Source: Macrobrachium rosenbergii (taxonomy: Eukaryota > Arthropoda > Malacostraca > Decapoda > Palaemonidae). Taken from it: a stretch of DNA of 64,000 nt. Position 1 is the first letter of the stretch; every line of letters starts with the position of its first letter. Below the pieces are notes generated by a model. It did no database searches. It was not told the origin of the DNA and saw only the letters and a list, made by a program, of their open reading frames with translations. The position numbers and the translations under genes are program-made. The stretch spans positions 29,507,501 through 29,571,500 of the forward strand of contig NC_089744.1 of NCBI RefSeq assembly GCF_040412425.1, written 5' to 3'. Shown here one piece after another: positions 49,638 through 61,756 of the stretch.

Positions 49638-50637
49638 ATGGTGTCTTGGCGAGTGTGTGGGTGGTGTAGCGGGCGTCGGGGTGGTCGTCGCCAGCACTAC
49701 CGCTACGAGGTGGTGTATCGCCGTGACGACAGCCTCTACTCAGGGCCTGACTATCTGGAGTCTCTTCCAGGGGGGCGCGCCTCCCTCAGTCCTACCCCAC
49801 ACCACCCACAGTTCCACCACCACCACCACCTTCACCACCCGCAGCTGCACCCGTACGCCCACCACTCGCAGCAGCAGCAACAGCAGCAGCACCTGGACCA
49901 TCATCACCATCACCACCGGACGTCTCCCCCCCGCCCTCCGCGCCATCCAGCCATCCACCGGGCCTTCCATCCGGATGCAGCTTCCTTAGACTCCCTGGCC
50001 AGACAGAACCGCGTCAATCACATACTGACGACCCTCCATCACGCCCACTCTCCCCGACGCCCGCATTACCACCGAGGAGGACCCTGGTTGTCAGCGGGTC
50101 ACATTGGTCCGATCTCGCCCCGTTCCCCGGCGAGTCTTCAGCCTTGGAGGTCGGCGCCTTTCCTGCCTCCCGCCAACTACCGCGACCCAAGCATCTCCTC
50201 CAGGGATCTGAGCAGGGACACGTCGAGCAGCGCCAACAGCACCCGACCTCTGCTGCCTCACGCCCATAGCACGAGACACCTCGTGCCCCACGTCCAGAGT
50301 TCCAGACAGTTACTGACCCACTCGCAAAGTGCCAAACATCTGCCGCACGCCTACAGCAGCAGCAAACACCTCCTGCCCCACTCCCAAAGCACCAAGCACT
50401 TGGTGTCCCACGAACACGTCAGTACGAAGCTCCGTCTGTCGGGCGGAGGTCGTGGGCATCGCCCTCCACCTCTGCTAGCGGCGGCGGCATCAGCACCAAC
50501 GGTCTCCGCTCCAACTCCGTCCCCCCACAAACCCCTTCATTCCCCGAGGACACCTCTCTCGCCTGGACCACCTGGATACGCTGAAGCATTCTCCTTCTCA
50601 TCCTCCTCTTCCTCACCTCTCCACAACATCTCCGTTG
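49638..50637 (+). CDS. His/Pro/Ser-rich coding exon (probable first coding exon)
   Basis: An ATG at 49638 opens 333 codons plus one base, ending at CCGTTG with a strong GTAAGT donor at 50638. High G+C at third positions and length against the AT-rich background make it a convincing exon. Order: a short basic, Trp/Cys-containing start (MVSWRVCGWCSGRRGGRRQ), YRYEVVYRRDDSLYSGPDYL, a His/Gln-rich low-complexity tract (about residues 54-95), a Pro/Arg-rich part (to ~190), and a tandem repeat of roughly 11-12 residues at about 198-267 with the pattern S-x-K/R-H-L-x-P-H (for example STRHLVPHVQSS, SSKHLLPHSQST). It ends in a Ser/Pro/Ala-rich region. No signal peptide or membrane segment. It looks like a disordered N-terminal region; I do not recognise the family. 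It ends in phase 1, the same as the exon ending at 20515. Confidence 0.68.
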
Positions 50638-50658
50638 GTAAGTGGCGTCACGGTCGTC

Positions 50659-50660
<2 letters not shown>

Positions 50661-50715
<55 letters not shown>
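50661..50715. repeat. (CT)n microsatellite
   Basis: About 27 CT units starting 24 bases into the presumed intron. Confidence 0.98.
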
Positions 50716-50720
<5 letters not shown>

Positions 50721-50987
50721 AAAAGTACAGCACGCAAAGAGTACTCATGAACTGTGGCCTTTGGTTCAAGTATTCTTTGCAGATATACTGTTTGATTCCG
50801 CAGGTACAGTTGATAGTTTTTGATGAAATATTGAGAACCGTGCAATTGTTGATTACAAAAAGAATTGTATTTGTTACTAGAAAATATGGTTATCGTATTT
50901 TGTGTACGGTCATTTTTTCGCAGTGTGCAAGAGATGACGAGTACCAGTGCGGAAAGGCTTCCATGGGAAGACTAATTTCCAAAGTAT

Positions 50988-50993
<6 letters not shown>

Positions 50994-51069
<76 letters not shown>
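50994..51069. repeat. (TA)n microsatellite
   Basis: About 37 TA units in the presumed intron. Confidence 0.98.
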
Positions 51070-51072
<3 letters not shown>

Positions 51073-51113
51073 GTTAAAGAAAGAAACAGATATAATGTCA
51101 TCTTTTTTTGTAG

Positions 51114-51163
51114 TTTCTGTTCCTTCCGCTTGCTACACCCATTATGTCGTGCTCACCAACATT
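51114..51163 (+). CDS. candidate 50-bp internal exon
   Basis: Acceptor CATCTTTTTTTGTAG ends at 51113 and donor GTAAGT starts at 51164. Using two leading bases to complete a phase-1 codon it reads SVPSACYTHYVVLTNI without stop and exits in phase 0. Phase therefore matches the exon ending at 50637 over a 476-bp intron. No family is recognised; the segment is short and could be chance. Confidence 0.22.
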
Positions 51164-51668
51164 GTAAGTTTGCAATCGCAAGAATTAAAAATTTACACCA
51201 AGTATGATTGATTCACTTGAAGAGACTCCAGAGAGTTTCGAAAATCTTAGTCTTGTTATTGCTTTGTTTGTGGGGTCCCGAGTCGAACTGGGCCTGGGTG
51301 TGCTATTTTAAGGTCCTAAGACAACAAATGTATTCGTTATTCGTAGACAAAAAAAAAAGGGCGCCTGTGCTATGAAATCCCTCGATTTCGGGGTCATGGG
51401 TGCGTTACAGTTTTTGTGGTCAGCATCTTGGGAAATTGAAAATTGAATCTTTGTGAAAGAAACTAGTCGTGCTTAGATTGATTTTATATTTGTGATAGTA
51501 CTTTCCTGTGTGCTCAGATTTTTAGTATACGCATTTCTCCGTTTAACTTGAAGTGCGAAAATTTTTTTATTGCAAACTGAGCTGTCATTCGGATGCACTT
51601 ACTAGTAAATTTAGCCAGCTTTTACCTTTGGTGTCTCCCTCTCCTTAATCTTCATACGAACATTTCAG

Positions 51669-51745
<77 letters not shown>

Positions 51746-51922
51746 ACCTTCTTAAGAACATTTCAGTTGGTGTCATCTCTCTCTCTCTCTTTTATTTTCT
51801 TTTCCCCCTCCATGGCATTTCCCCCATCTCTTCTTACAACCTATAACCCATTTAACAGTCACCCCCCCACTTTGCCTTCCTTCTTTTCCCTCCCTTCCAA
51901 CCTCCCCTAGTACAATTTTTCA

Positions 51923-51986
<64 letters not shown>

Positions 51987-52063
51987 AATTAACGCCACGT
52001 GCCTCAAGGTGTGCAACTTCCGGCCAACCTCAAAGGTGCGGTGAATAGGTGATCGTAACTGTG
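51164..52063. other. unannotated; (CT)n at 51678 and 51925
   Basis: CT runs at 51678-51742 and 51925-51982. GAACATTTCAGTTGGT occurs on both sides of the first run (51658 and 51759), showing a local duplication around the microsatellite. Confidence 0.5.

Positions 52064-52141
<78 letters not shown>
52064..52141. repeat. (TA)n microsatellite
   Basis: About 39 TA units. Confidence 0.98.
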
Positions 52142-52144
<3 letters not shown>

Positions 52145-52304
52145 GCTTTGACTTTTTCCCCCACTTAGCAGAGGCAGCATGTTTTTTTTTTTTTTTGTAA
52201 CATTTCTTTTACAGTTTATTTAAAAAACTATTTTGATTAGAAAATTTCTTCACTGACGAAGACCATATTATTTTATTATAGAAAGTTTAAGATTCTCTCT
52301 CTCT

Positions 52305-52600
52305 CTCTGGTAACTTGGTGGAAGCTCATTTAGCCCTCACCTAGACAACCTGTGTTCGGTTCTCGAAACGGACGAGGTGGGACGAATGGACGCTTCCTAC
52401 AAAATTCAATGTGCTGACCTAAGAAGTCAATTATGCACTTGGGTGTTATTTGACTGTTGTTGGGCTGCAGCTACGGTGGAGAGAGAAGAGATGGAATGCT
52501 AGATATGAGAGTTCATTGCTCAGTCCAAAATGTTTGCCATCGAAACGGGTGGACCTCGATGAGGAAATCCTCACCCTAATGGAGTGAGATCATCTTAAGA
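52305..52600 (+). repeat. SINE-like family, copy 1
   Basis: The head has an A-box-like TAACTTGGTGG and a B-box-like GTTCGGTTCTCG 40 bases later. The body shares GGTGGACCTCGATGAGG and AATCCTCACC with the copy at 58105-58400. A CT run follows at 52616-52666. Confidence 0.6.
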
Positions 52601-52612
52601 AATTAAAAAAAA

Positions 52613-52670
<58 letters not shown>

Positions 52671-53380
52671 GCGTAGTTCTAAATTTACCTTCGCATTATC
52701 TTAAACTCGAGAACCTTTGCCTATCGCTTCACCACAGTCCTTGAAGAACTGGTGTCAGATATTCGTTACGTTAACCTTAAGACCTTTATTTTACAGAATT
52801 TTGTACTGAGCAATATGAAATATGTACAGCAAGGTCCAAGTATAATGTTTTGACATTTGTGTTTTGCTTTTGTAATGAAGAATGGAGGAGGGTAGTGACA
52901 GATGATCCCCTTTTTGCTCTGACCCGTGGTCACTTCACTTAATCATCCATACGTGAGGAAAGAAATGGCAGCGCCATTCATTTATTTTTAAAAAATGCCA
53001 AATCTACCAAATTATTACCGTTTTTCCTAAAAATTTGGAACGGGATTAAAAAAAATATGGCAGCGGTGCTAATCGTCTTTGATTCTCAACCTTTTGCAGC
53101 CAGACTATAGTTCCATTTCAGCCGCCACCTGTCATCCAGGGCACGGATTTGAAATTAAGTCACACGAGTTCTTGACCGCGAATCCACGTGAACCTGGAGG
53201 TGATGTGATGCTGTTGGTTATATTGCGATCACCAATACGGGCCGAAGTGCAGACTCAATCTACGAACTCGTATTCGGTTCAGAAGTCAAGAGTTGACACC
53301 ATTTCTTTCTGCAGTCAGTTCAAATAATGACCGAATTCACAGAAGGGCGTGGCACTCCTGTTGTGTTGGAACAGTTTTAG
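52601..53380. other. unannotated; (CT)n at 52616-52666
   Basis: Open frame at 53079-53325 has no domain or splice support. Confidence 0.45.
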
Positions 53381-53466
<86 letters not shown>

Positions 53467-53839
53467 ACGACGATGTGAGGACAGCGTAAAGTGAACAGCA
53501 AGTAATTTCCGGATATTCTAACTCGTTTTATCTGTTGTCATTTTGTGACTTCCGGTTTCTGCAAACAGTTTTTTTTATCATACTTGTTGACATGTCAGTT
53601 GCATCTCATGTTGCGATGGTATATGCAAGTATGGTGTATGTAGTTCCTTTTTATTTAGGCCTATCAGCTCTCTCTCTCTCTCTCTCTCTCTCTCGAGAGA
53701 GAGAGAGAGAGAGAGAGTTAAATGAACTCGAAACGCCTGAACAAGCAATGACTTGTGGTACAGCAACAGTGTGGGCATGTCAACTAGGAAGGTATTTCAA
53801 ATGATGCCTCAAGTTTGAGATTCCTTAAGCATGGTGCCA

Positions 53840-53898
<59 letters not shown>
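53381..53898. repeat. cluster of (CT)n tracts incl. CT/GA palindrome
   Basis: CT-CA compound run at 53381-53468; a CT run joined through TCGA to a GA run at 53671-53716, a perfect dinucleotide palindrome; and another CT run at 53843-53898 followed by TG/CG runs near 53935. Confidence 0.97.
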
Positions 53899-53900
<2 letters not shown>

Positions 53901-54867
53901 GTTATAGTTACGATCCTCTTGCTGGATGCATTTGTGTGTGTGTGTGTGCGCGCGCGCCCGCGTGTTTCATGATGAGTCAGGCAATGGAACTGACATGAGA
54001 GTCCATATCCTGCCCAGGGCTTAAACAAAAATGAAAGAAAGAAGGAAAAATCTAGATGTCAGCAATTGAGCATTGTAGGCTACATACCGTTGAAAAGACT
54101 AAGAAGGTTTTATCAATTGGGGAAAGAAGAAGTTTTTAGAGTATTCCGAAACTGGGTTAATTTATTGGAGCCTAAGCTTTACTTTAATATTTTCGTTTTT
54201 AAAGAATCGCCAGATAATAAATGTTATTGTCATCTTGTATATTTCCATTGTACTCTGCCCAACATTTGAATGATAATAATGATCATAATCGGTCATTATT
54301 TCAGGATTTTATTTTTATTTGTCGTCCATTTTGTTTTAAGCCTTAATAGGTTTCAAGACTTATCTGCGTTTATACCGGAACATAAGTTTTAAGAAACAGG
54401 GAAAGAGTGCAAATACTTCATATCAGTGACATCTAAAGAACCAGGGAGCGGAAAATGGTCCATTATCTTCAATCGTTTGTCAGTCGTTAAAAAAATAATT
54501 GTCGATCGCAGATAAGAAACGACGAATGTTTCCATCAAAGTGAAACCCTAACATGGCAAAGAACTTCGAAGAAACATTTTCTATTCATAGATTGTTTTCA
54601 TTACCTGGTTCTCCCTCCTTCGACGGGGAGGGCGCCGTGGTAGGTGTGGAGGAGAGTATGTATATTTATATATAAAAAAAAATCTCGAGATGGAGAGACG
54701 CCCATCATCACCTCCGTAATTTGACGATAGCCAGTTCCTCCTCCTCCTCCTCCTCCTCCCCCCCCGGTCGGTTAGTATGAGCTTTGGTCCGCAGACTTGT
54801 TACTTCATAACATTATTTGGAAAGTGATGATAATATGCGAATAGTTGATTTGGAGATAGGTAGCAGT

Positions 54868-54924
<57 letters not shown>

Positions 54925-55219
54925 TAATAATACTTTATTAGTTTTGATCCTTTATATTTTCGACATGAGTTTATTGAAACTATTCACTAAGGATACCTAT
55001 ATATTAGTAATGCCCAGTTACATTGAACCGAGTCTTTCCATCACATAACACACGTTTTGGCCAGTGGTGCCTACAACGCGTAGCGAGTGATGCTAGGTCA
55101 TTACTTTTAACTGAGTATATCTGGTGAAAGGGGGAATATTTTGGGCGGTAGTTTGGCACCTTTGCATAAACCTTGATCTTGCGTTTATAGAGAGCGAATT
55201 AGTGACAGTTGACGACACT
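53899..55219. other. unannotated; (CT)n at 54871-54920
   Basis: Unique AT-rich sequence with one CT run and a CTC-rich patch near 54738. No gene is supported. Confidence 0.45.
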
Positions 55220-55402
55220 GTTTCCATATATGATCTCCCCTTTCTGTATTTCCCATTACCTTCTGTTACTTCTTTCGAATGGACACCATATTCTTTGGAA
55301 GCTTGAATTTCAAGTCATTGGGCCCTTTAGTGGGATTGTTCCGTATGAATAGGGTTCAGCTTTTGAATAATAATAATAATAATAATAATAATAGTAATAA
55401 TA
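55220..55402 (+). mobile_element. LINE 3' end, copy G, with (AAT)n tail
   Basis: 3' UTR with CCCATTACCTTCTGTTACTT, GGAAGCTTGAATTTCAAGTC and GAATAGGGTTCAGC, then AAT units to about 55402. Confidence 0.88.
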
Positions 55403-56189
55403 TAAAAGTCAGGCGTTGTTCATCTGTCTCACCTTTGCCACGATTACCTTCTGTGTCAGTCTTTTCAAGTGCCAAGATAATCTCTCCCTTGTTTTCTCTA
55501 GTTTGCATTATGTTTCTGAATCGAACACATTTGTGCTGACTGGGTCTTGAAAGGTTCTTATGAATTGAAAGATTTTTGCGTGTTCATTTTGGCTGCTTGC
55601 AGTTTCTAATGACTTCATTTTAATTTTGTATTTTAAGTTGTTTATCAGTATGTTAAACTCAGAGTTGAGTGTAGTTGAAGGTCGTTTGCTCTGGCAGCGT
55701 TATCTCATTTGCCTTTCGATAGAAGTTATTGTAGTTCAGCTGGCGTAAAGATTGTCTAAACTGCTTTTATAGGTAATGTGTGGAATAACGACGTGGCTTG
55801 TCAAGGATTATTGATTTATAAAACGAAGATGTTTCTACTTATAGTTAGCTCTAAGGGTCTAGTGGTGATGTTAACTTTTTAACCCCAACATCAGCTTTCC
55901 TGATGTAATAGGTTTTCCTTTGTATAAGCTCATCGATTATATTCACCTTAGTAAATTGCAACTGCCACGACCAATGCCACCATTAATCGGTTGTTTACCT
56001 CATTGATAAATCGGTCGCTTTAATCGTGAAAAGGAAATACCTTTGTTATTGGGACTGGTTAACAATCCGTCTGTTGTGTACTGTCATCCGGCGCTGCTGT
56101 GTTAGCCTAGTCAGTTACTATTATTTGCTGGGATCAGTCAGTCACTTCAAACGTGATGGTTTTGTATGTTTTCTGCATTAACACATGTA

Positions 56190-56192
<3 letters not shown>
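55403..56192. other. unannotated non-coding stretch
   Basis: Unique sequence; nothing supported. Confidence 0.4.
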
Positions 56193-56243
<51 letters not shown>

Positions 56244-56350
56244 GCAGAAAATGAACCCTATCCTTATGGAACTAGTCCAAAGAATATGGTATTAATTTAA
56301 AAGAAGTAACAGAGGGTAATGGGAAATACAGAGAGAAAAGATCAGTTATT
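56193..56350 (-). mobile_element. LINE 3' end, copy H, with (AAT)n tail
   Basis: Minus-strand copy: ATT run 56193-56242, then GAAAATGAACCCTATCC, GGAACTAGTCC and AGAAGTAACAGAGGGTAATG. A short internal segment of the 3' UTR is deleted. Confidence 0.85.
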
Positions 56351-56805
56351 TACTCTAGGATAATCTGCAGGAACGAGGAAATGCCCCAAGTTGCGATTTT
56401 CTGGTTGGACTGTGGCCGATGGAACTGTGACTTGGAAGAGAAAGGAAGACATGGCCTGCTGCTTCCGATTTGAAAGAGGAATTCGGCCTCGTTAGTTCCC
56501 TCCTTAAATAGATGTGATTTTAGGAAAGAGATATATACAACTATCATAGCTGTTTTCGTCCTGTATAATGCTGAATCAGAATTAAATTCCTTTCAAGGAA
56601 AAGAAGAAGGAAAAGGTAATAGATCACGTAGAATCGGGATTTTCCCCTGGCGACGTTTGGGCTTCTAGAACCGTTTATGTATAAGAGCATTCGTTCAGTG
56701 AAGCATCGTCGGGCTGTTTGTCAGTCAGTGCGAATTCTTCGGTTCCGAGCAAGTCGTGCAGAACTTAAAGGCGTTTTTAGTGTCCGCATTCCAGTTTGAT
56801 ATTCT

Positions 56806-56816
<11 letters not shown>
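56351..56816. other. unannotated non-coding stretch
   Basis: Unique sequence; nothing supported. Confidence 0.4.
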
Positions 56817-56877
<61 letters not shown>

Positions 56878-56950
56878 TATATATATGTAATTATAATATA
56901 TATATGTGTGTCTCTGTGTGTATGTATGTATGTATGTATACACACACATA
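56817..56950. repeat. (TA)n and (GTAT)n microsatellites
   Basis: TA run 56817-56872, then further TA/TG and GTAT runs to about 56950. Confidence 0.97.
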
Positions 56951-57150
56951 CATATGTGTACGTTGCCTAATTCAGCCGAGACTTTGGGTAATATAAGTAA
57001 TGGCATATTCCTTTGACTCTAGAAAATAATGAATAAGTATTAGGCAATTTGAAAAATTTATGGAAAAGATCGTTTTCTTATAAACTACATTTGTTCCCAG
57101 GAGCAATTCTTTATGGGCTTTTAACTTGAGCTTTTAATAAAGAGGGGATT

Positions 57151-57317
57151 GAAAGAGAAACCCACAAGATTCCTTTGTATAACTTGTTTACTTGTAAATA
57201 TTTACATATTACTTTAATCTCGAGTACTTCCAGGTCCTAACTGTGACCCTTTTTCAAGAGATGTAAATATTTACAAGTAAACAAGTTATACACAGGAATC
57301 TTTTTGGTTTCTCTTTC
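57151..57317. repeat. inverted repeat with ~57-bp arms
   Basis: The left arm 57151-57207 contains TATAACTTGTTTACTTGTAA and the right arm 57261-57317 contains TTACAAGTAAACAAGTTATA. GAAAGAGAAA and TTTCTCTTTC close the outer ends. The loop is ~53 bases. Only a few mismatches occur. Confidence 0.9.
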
Positions 57318-57454
57318 CATCTTCAGAAGAAAGCTGAAAGAAGTTTTTGTCTGGTTCAAAGAGGGGATTGTTATTTATTCTGAAGCATAAAGGTATGCGA
57401 ACGTGTGTGTGTTTGTGTGTGTTGGAGTTTATATATATAATATATATGAGGCTA

Positions 57455-57552
57455 TCAGTCGAGAAACATGCCAAGCGCCACCCTGGGTCAAAGTATTTTT
57501 TAATTTGATTTATTATATTTTAAAAATGGCACTTGGCATGTTTCTCGACTGA
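57455..57552. repeat. inverted repeat with 26-bp arms
   Basis: TCAGTCGAGAAACATGCCAA (57455 on) pairs with TTGGCATGTTTCTCGACTGA (ending at 57552); about 24 of 26 positions pair around a 46-base AT-rich loop. It is bounded on both sides by (TA)n sequence. Confidence 0.9.
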
Positions 57553-57558
57553 AAACTC

Positions 57559-58104
<546 letters not shown>

Positions 58105-58262
58105 CTTGTTTTCATTCTCAGGTATTGTGGTCTCTGAGGAACCTGTGCTCGATTCTCGAAACGACGAGGAGGTATGAATGGGCCGGTTCCCTAACACCCA
58201 GCTAGCAATACATTAGATACCTGGTTATTAATCAGTTGTCGTGGGTCAGAACTACAGGTAGG

Positions 58263-58313
<51 letters not shown>

Positions 58314-58400
58314 GTGTGTTCAAAATGTACGTCGTCAAAACGGGAGGGCTTCGACGAGGTAATCCTCACCCCCACTGAGGTGCAACAAATTTTAAGATAT
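58105..58400 (+). repeat. SINE-like family, copy 2
   Basis: Shares AACCTGTGCTCGATTCTCGA (B-box-like), GAAACGACGAGGAGG and AGGTAATCCTCACCC with the copy at 52305. A GA run (58268-58311) has expanded at the position where copy 1 has a short GAGAGAGAAGAG. Confidence 0.65.
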
Positions 58401-58470
58401 TCTATTACCGTAGTTTTTTTAATATTTAGTAGTTCCTACTCACGGAATGAGAGAGCTTTTTGCCTTATTT

Positions 58471-58473
<3 letters not shown>

Positions 58474-58558
<85 letters not shown>
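58474..58558. repeat. (TA)n-(CA)n microsatellite
   Basis: About 37 TA units then CA units. Confidence 0.98.
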
Positions 58559-58559
<1 letters not shown>

Positions 58560-59401
58560 TATATCAATAGTTGGCAAATACACTAACCTTCTTGACACGG
58601 CATACGGTAGACTCCATTGTCAAATGCAGACTTGGGAAGTAAAAGAAAAAAAGTATATTGAATGCTTTACTTTATACATGCACAAGTACAAGATTCCTTT
58701 ATTTACATCTCTTGAAAAATAAAATTTAAGAGTACAAATATTTGCATTCCAAACGGCGTAACTATTTAATGATTTTTTTTCATAATGACCGGAGACTTGC
58801 GTACGTGAATGCATACTTCTGTAAAATTTTCATAAAATATGGTAACTTACTATTTACCCTTTGCGTTACTGGCATGGCTTGTGTTCCGGTCCATTATTAG
58901 CCAGTGATGTCATTTTCTGATAAGAGACCAAAGCTCTCTGATTGCTTTGTGGTGTCTGTTCTTCTCTCCCCCCCACCTTTTCCCTCTTTTCCCGTGCGCG
59001 CATGCGCGTGGTCTGTGCATCTGAAGATGAGTCAAGCAACAGGAAATAACAGGTTCCCAGGCTCTTTTTTTTCTATCGAATCACCATAAAAATTACAGTT
59101 GCCTTAGAGAGTTTCATTCAGTATGTGCGACGATCTTAACGTAGAGCTTTTAATTTTCCTGTTTCATGAAAGTACGTGACTCTCTTACTTATTATTGATT
59201 GGTTTATTTTTTGTTTTACTGCTTTGTCAAGATGTTGTATAACACTTTAGTTAGAAAAAAACGTTTGGATAGCGAGACATAGTTGTTCGCACCGCATAGG
59301 TTTCGAGTCTGTAATCCGTGGGACAGGAAATAACTTTTTTTTTCTTTCTCCCAGCATCCGTCTTTCGGAGATGGGTTGCTCAGGGGATTGGAATGACCAT
59401 T

Positions 59402-59404
<3 letters not shown>
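58559..59404. other. unannotated non-coding stretch
   Basis: Unique sequence; nothing supported. Confidence 0.4.
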
Positions 59405-59466
<62 letters not shown>

Positions 59467-59539
59467 GGGAGGACGGAGAGAATGAGAGTGAGAATGATGA
59501 GCAGTTCTGAAGAAATACATATAATGAAAATCCTTACAA

Positions 59540-59621
<82 letters not shown>

Positions 59622-59699
59622 GGAAGGAAGGAGAGAATGAGAGTGACAATGATGAACAATACTGAGGAAATACATACATAGTGAAAACCCTTACAGTAA

Positions 59700-59746
<47 letters not shown>
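59405..59746. repeat. (CT)n tracts separated by a duplicated spacer
   Basis: Three CT runs (59405-59464, 59545-59619, 59703-59746) are separated by two copies of an ~82-base spacer sharing GGAGAGAATGAGAGTGA and GAAATACATA, showing unequal exchange or slippage of the whole unit. Confidence 0.95.
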
Positions 59747-59752
<6 letters not shown>

Positions 59753-59933
59753 GCAGGTGTCTTGTTTCCAAATGCACTGGGTGTCATTGTGTAGATTACG
59801 GAGTAATTGCATACTCCTTAAGTTGATTGCGCTTATCACCAATCTTAAGATGGGGATCAACAGGAAGTGATGATTGAGGTTTGGAGTCGTTGCTGCTGCT
59901 CGCGAGAACTGCTGCGGATTGATTATATATATA

Positions 59934-59939
59934 CATATT

Positions 59940-60006
<67 letters not shown>

Positions 60007-60084
60007 TAATACGTAGATACCTACATATATGTAGACATATATATAATAAAAATAAAAATGTATATACATACATAATGTATATAT

Positions 60085-60166
<82 letters not shown>
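59934..60166. repeat. (TA)n tracts
   Basis: TA runs at 59942-59996 and 60090-60166 with imperfect TA-rich sequence between; the second is the insertion target of the next element. Confidence 0.98.
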
Positions 60167-60170
<4 letters not shown>

Positions 60171-61363
60171 GTATCCACAAAGGCTCTTTACTATTTAAAA
60201 ATATATTGCAAAAGCCATTGATGAGATATCTTAAAGCATTTTTTGTATATCAGGTACTCTGTTGATGAAAGAGGTACTGATAAATGAACCTCTAAAAATG
60301 GCCACTCCTCAAGGAAAGGCACAATGTGTGTCAGGTTTATTGAAGCAAAATCGGGTACGCAGACTCAGCGAAACTACGGAACTAAGTATGGGAGAGATCC
60401 AACGTCGCGTCCGTCAGCGCATGGCACAAGAAATTTATGGAGACAGGGAGGAGTGGACGACCATAACATCCGAGGAAAACATCAATCTTGTAAGACAAGC
60501 CTTTGATCGTTCTCCTACAAAGTCCATCCGTATTGCTGCCAGACACTTACAGCTACCACGTTCAACAGTGCGCAAAGCCCTACGCAAGAACTTGCGATTG
60601 TACAGGCATTCCTGCCACATGATAAACCAAGATGAAGAGGGTTTGCAGTTAACATGCTGGAAGGAATTTCTGAGGATGAAACGTTCCTCAGTCGAGTTTG
60701 CTTTAGTGATAAGACAACCTTTCATGTTCCAGGAAAACTGAACACACATAATGTGAGAATCTGGGGATCAGAACATCCTCATCTGGCTAGGGAACTTCAC
60801 CGAGATAGCTAGTCCAGAGGTTAATGTGTCCATTTTTCTTCCAGACATCAATCACTGCAGATGTTTACCTTGTCCTTTTGACTGAATATGTGGCACCACA
60901 ACTAGATGACCTTCAACGAGCCATCATTTTCCAACAAGATAGTGCGCCACCACATTGGGGACTGCACGTTCTTGGATTCCTGAATCAAACATTTCCAGAC
61001 CGGTGGATTGGAAGGGATGGCCCGATTCCCCGGCCACTTCGTTCACCAGATATCAGTCCCCTGGACTTCTTTCTATGGAGTTATGACAAAGACATTGTGT
61101 GTTCGATATGGGACATCACTGATCTCAAGCAAAAGATCACTAATATCATTGCCACCATTGATGAGGCTATGATGCAGGGAACATGGCAAGAAATCGAGTA
61201 CCGTCTTGATGTGCTTCGTGCAACTAATGGTGCCCATATAGAGGCAAAAAAAAAAAAAATCAATATCTACTCCTCATTTTGTAATAATTTCCACATATTT
61301 GTCTGTTCATTTGCTTTTGTTATATATTTTTTTAAATTGTAAAGAGACTTTATGGACACCCTG
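60167..61363 (+). mobile_element. rosa-like (DD41D) Tc1/mariner transposon
   Basis: Inverted termini: TCCACAAAGGCTCTTTAC follows GGGGTA at the left, and at the right, read inward, CAGGGTG is followed by TCCATAAAGTCTCTTTAC. The outer flanks are (TA)n on both sides, consistent with TA target choice. Total length of ~1.2 kb fits a compact Tc1/mariner element. Confidence 0.88.
60262..61252 (+). pseudogene. DD41D Tc1/mariner transposase pseudogene
   Basis: The N-terminal DNA-binding part is at 60370-60610 (SPTKSIRIAARHLQLPRSTV then RKALRKNLRLY). The catalytic part follows: first Asp in FSDKTTFHV (60708-60710), second in FQQDSAPPHW (60938-60940), third in SPLDFFLW (61064-61066). I count 41 residues between the second and third, the spacing of the rosa/DD41D group. 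The C-terminus EIEYRLDVLRATNGAHIE is typical of arthropod members. Frame changes near 60630-60750 and a stop around 60740-60820 break it, and ~30 residues after the first Asp are degraded. All three acidic residues remain. Confidence 0.9.
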
Positions 61364-61375
61364 TATATATATAAG

Positions 61376-61381
61376 TGTGTA

Positions 61382-61463
<82 letters not shown>
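61376..61463. repeat. (GT)n-(TA)n microsatellite
   Basis: GT run to about 61404 then TA run, right of the transposon. Confidence 0.98.
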
Positions 61464-61475
<12 letters not shown>

Positions 61476-61551
61476 ATCTTCTGTAAAAGGTCGACAATGG
61501 TACCTCTGTCTGATTAGCGGTGTGTGTGTTCGTGTTTATATATATATATAT

Positions 61552-61640
61552 ATCAGAATTTCTTCATATTTCTTGCACTTGTAGTCTGATTAGGAATATC
61601 TAAAACATCAGAATTTCTTCATATTTCTTGCACTTGTAGT
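61552..61640. repeat. two-copy duplication
   Basis: TCAGAATTTCTTCATATTTC and TTGCACTTGTAGT occur at 61552 and again at 61608. Confidence 0.9.
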
Positions 61641-61671
61641 ACAGGAATATCTAAAAATATAAAGATATATA

Positions 61672-61675
<4 letters not shown>

Positions 61676-61753
<78 letters not shown>
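61676..61753. repeat. (TA)n microsatellite
   Basis: About 38 TA units. Confidence 0.98.

Positions 61754-61756
<3 letters not shown>

Noticed and set aside
49125..49697. 190-codon minus-strand frame rich in Thr/Pro/Ser
   Set aside because: It is the antisense shadow of GC-rich sequence next to the plus-strand exon.
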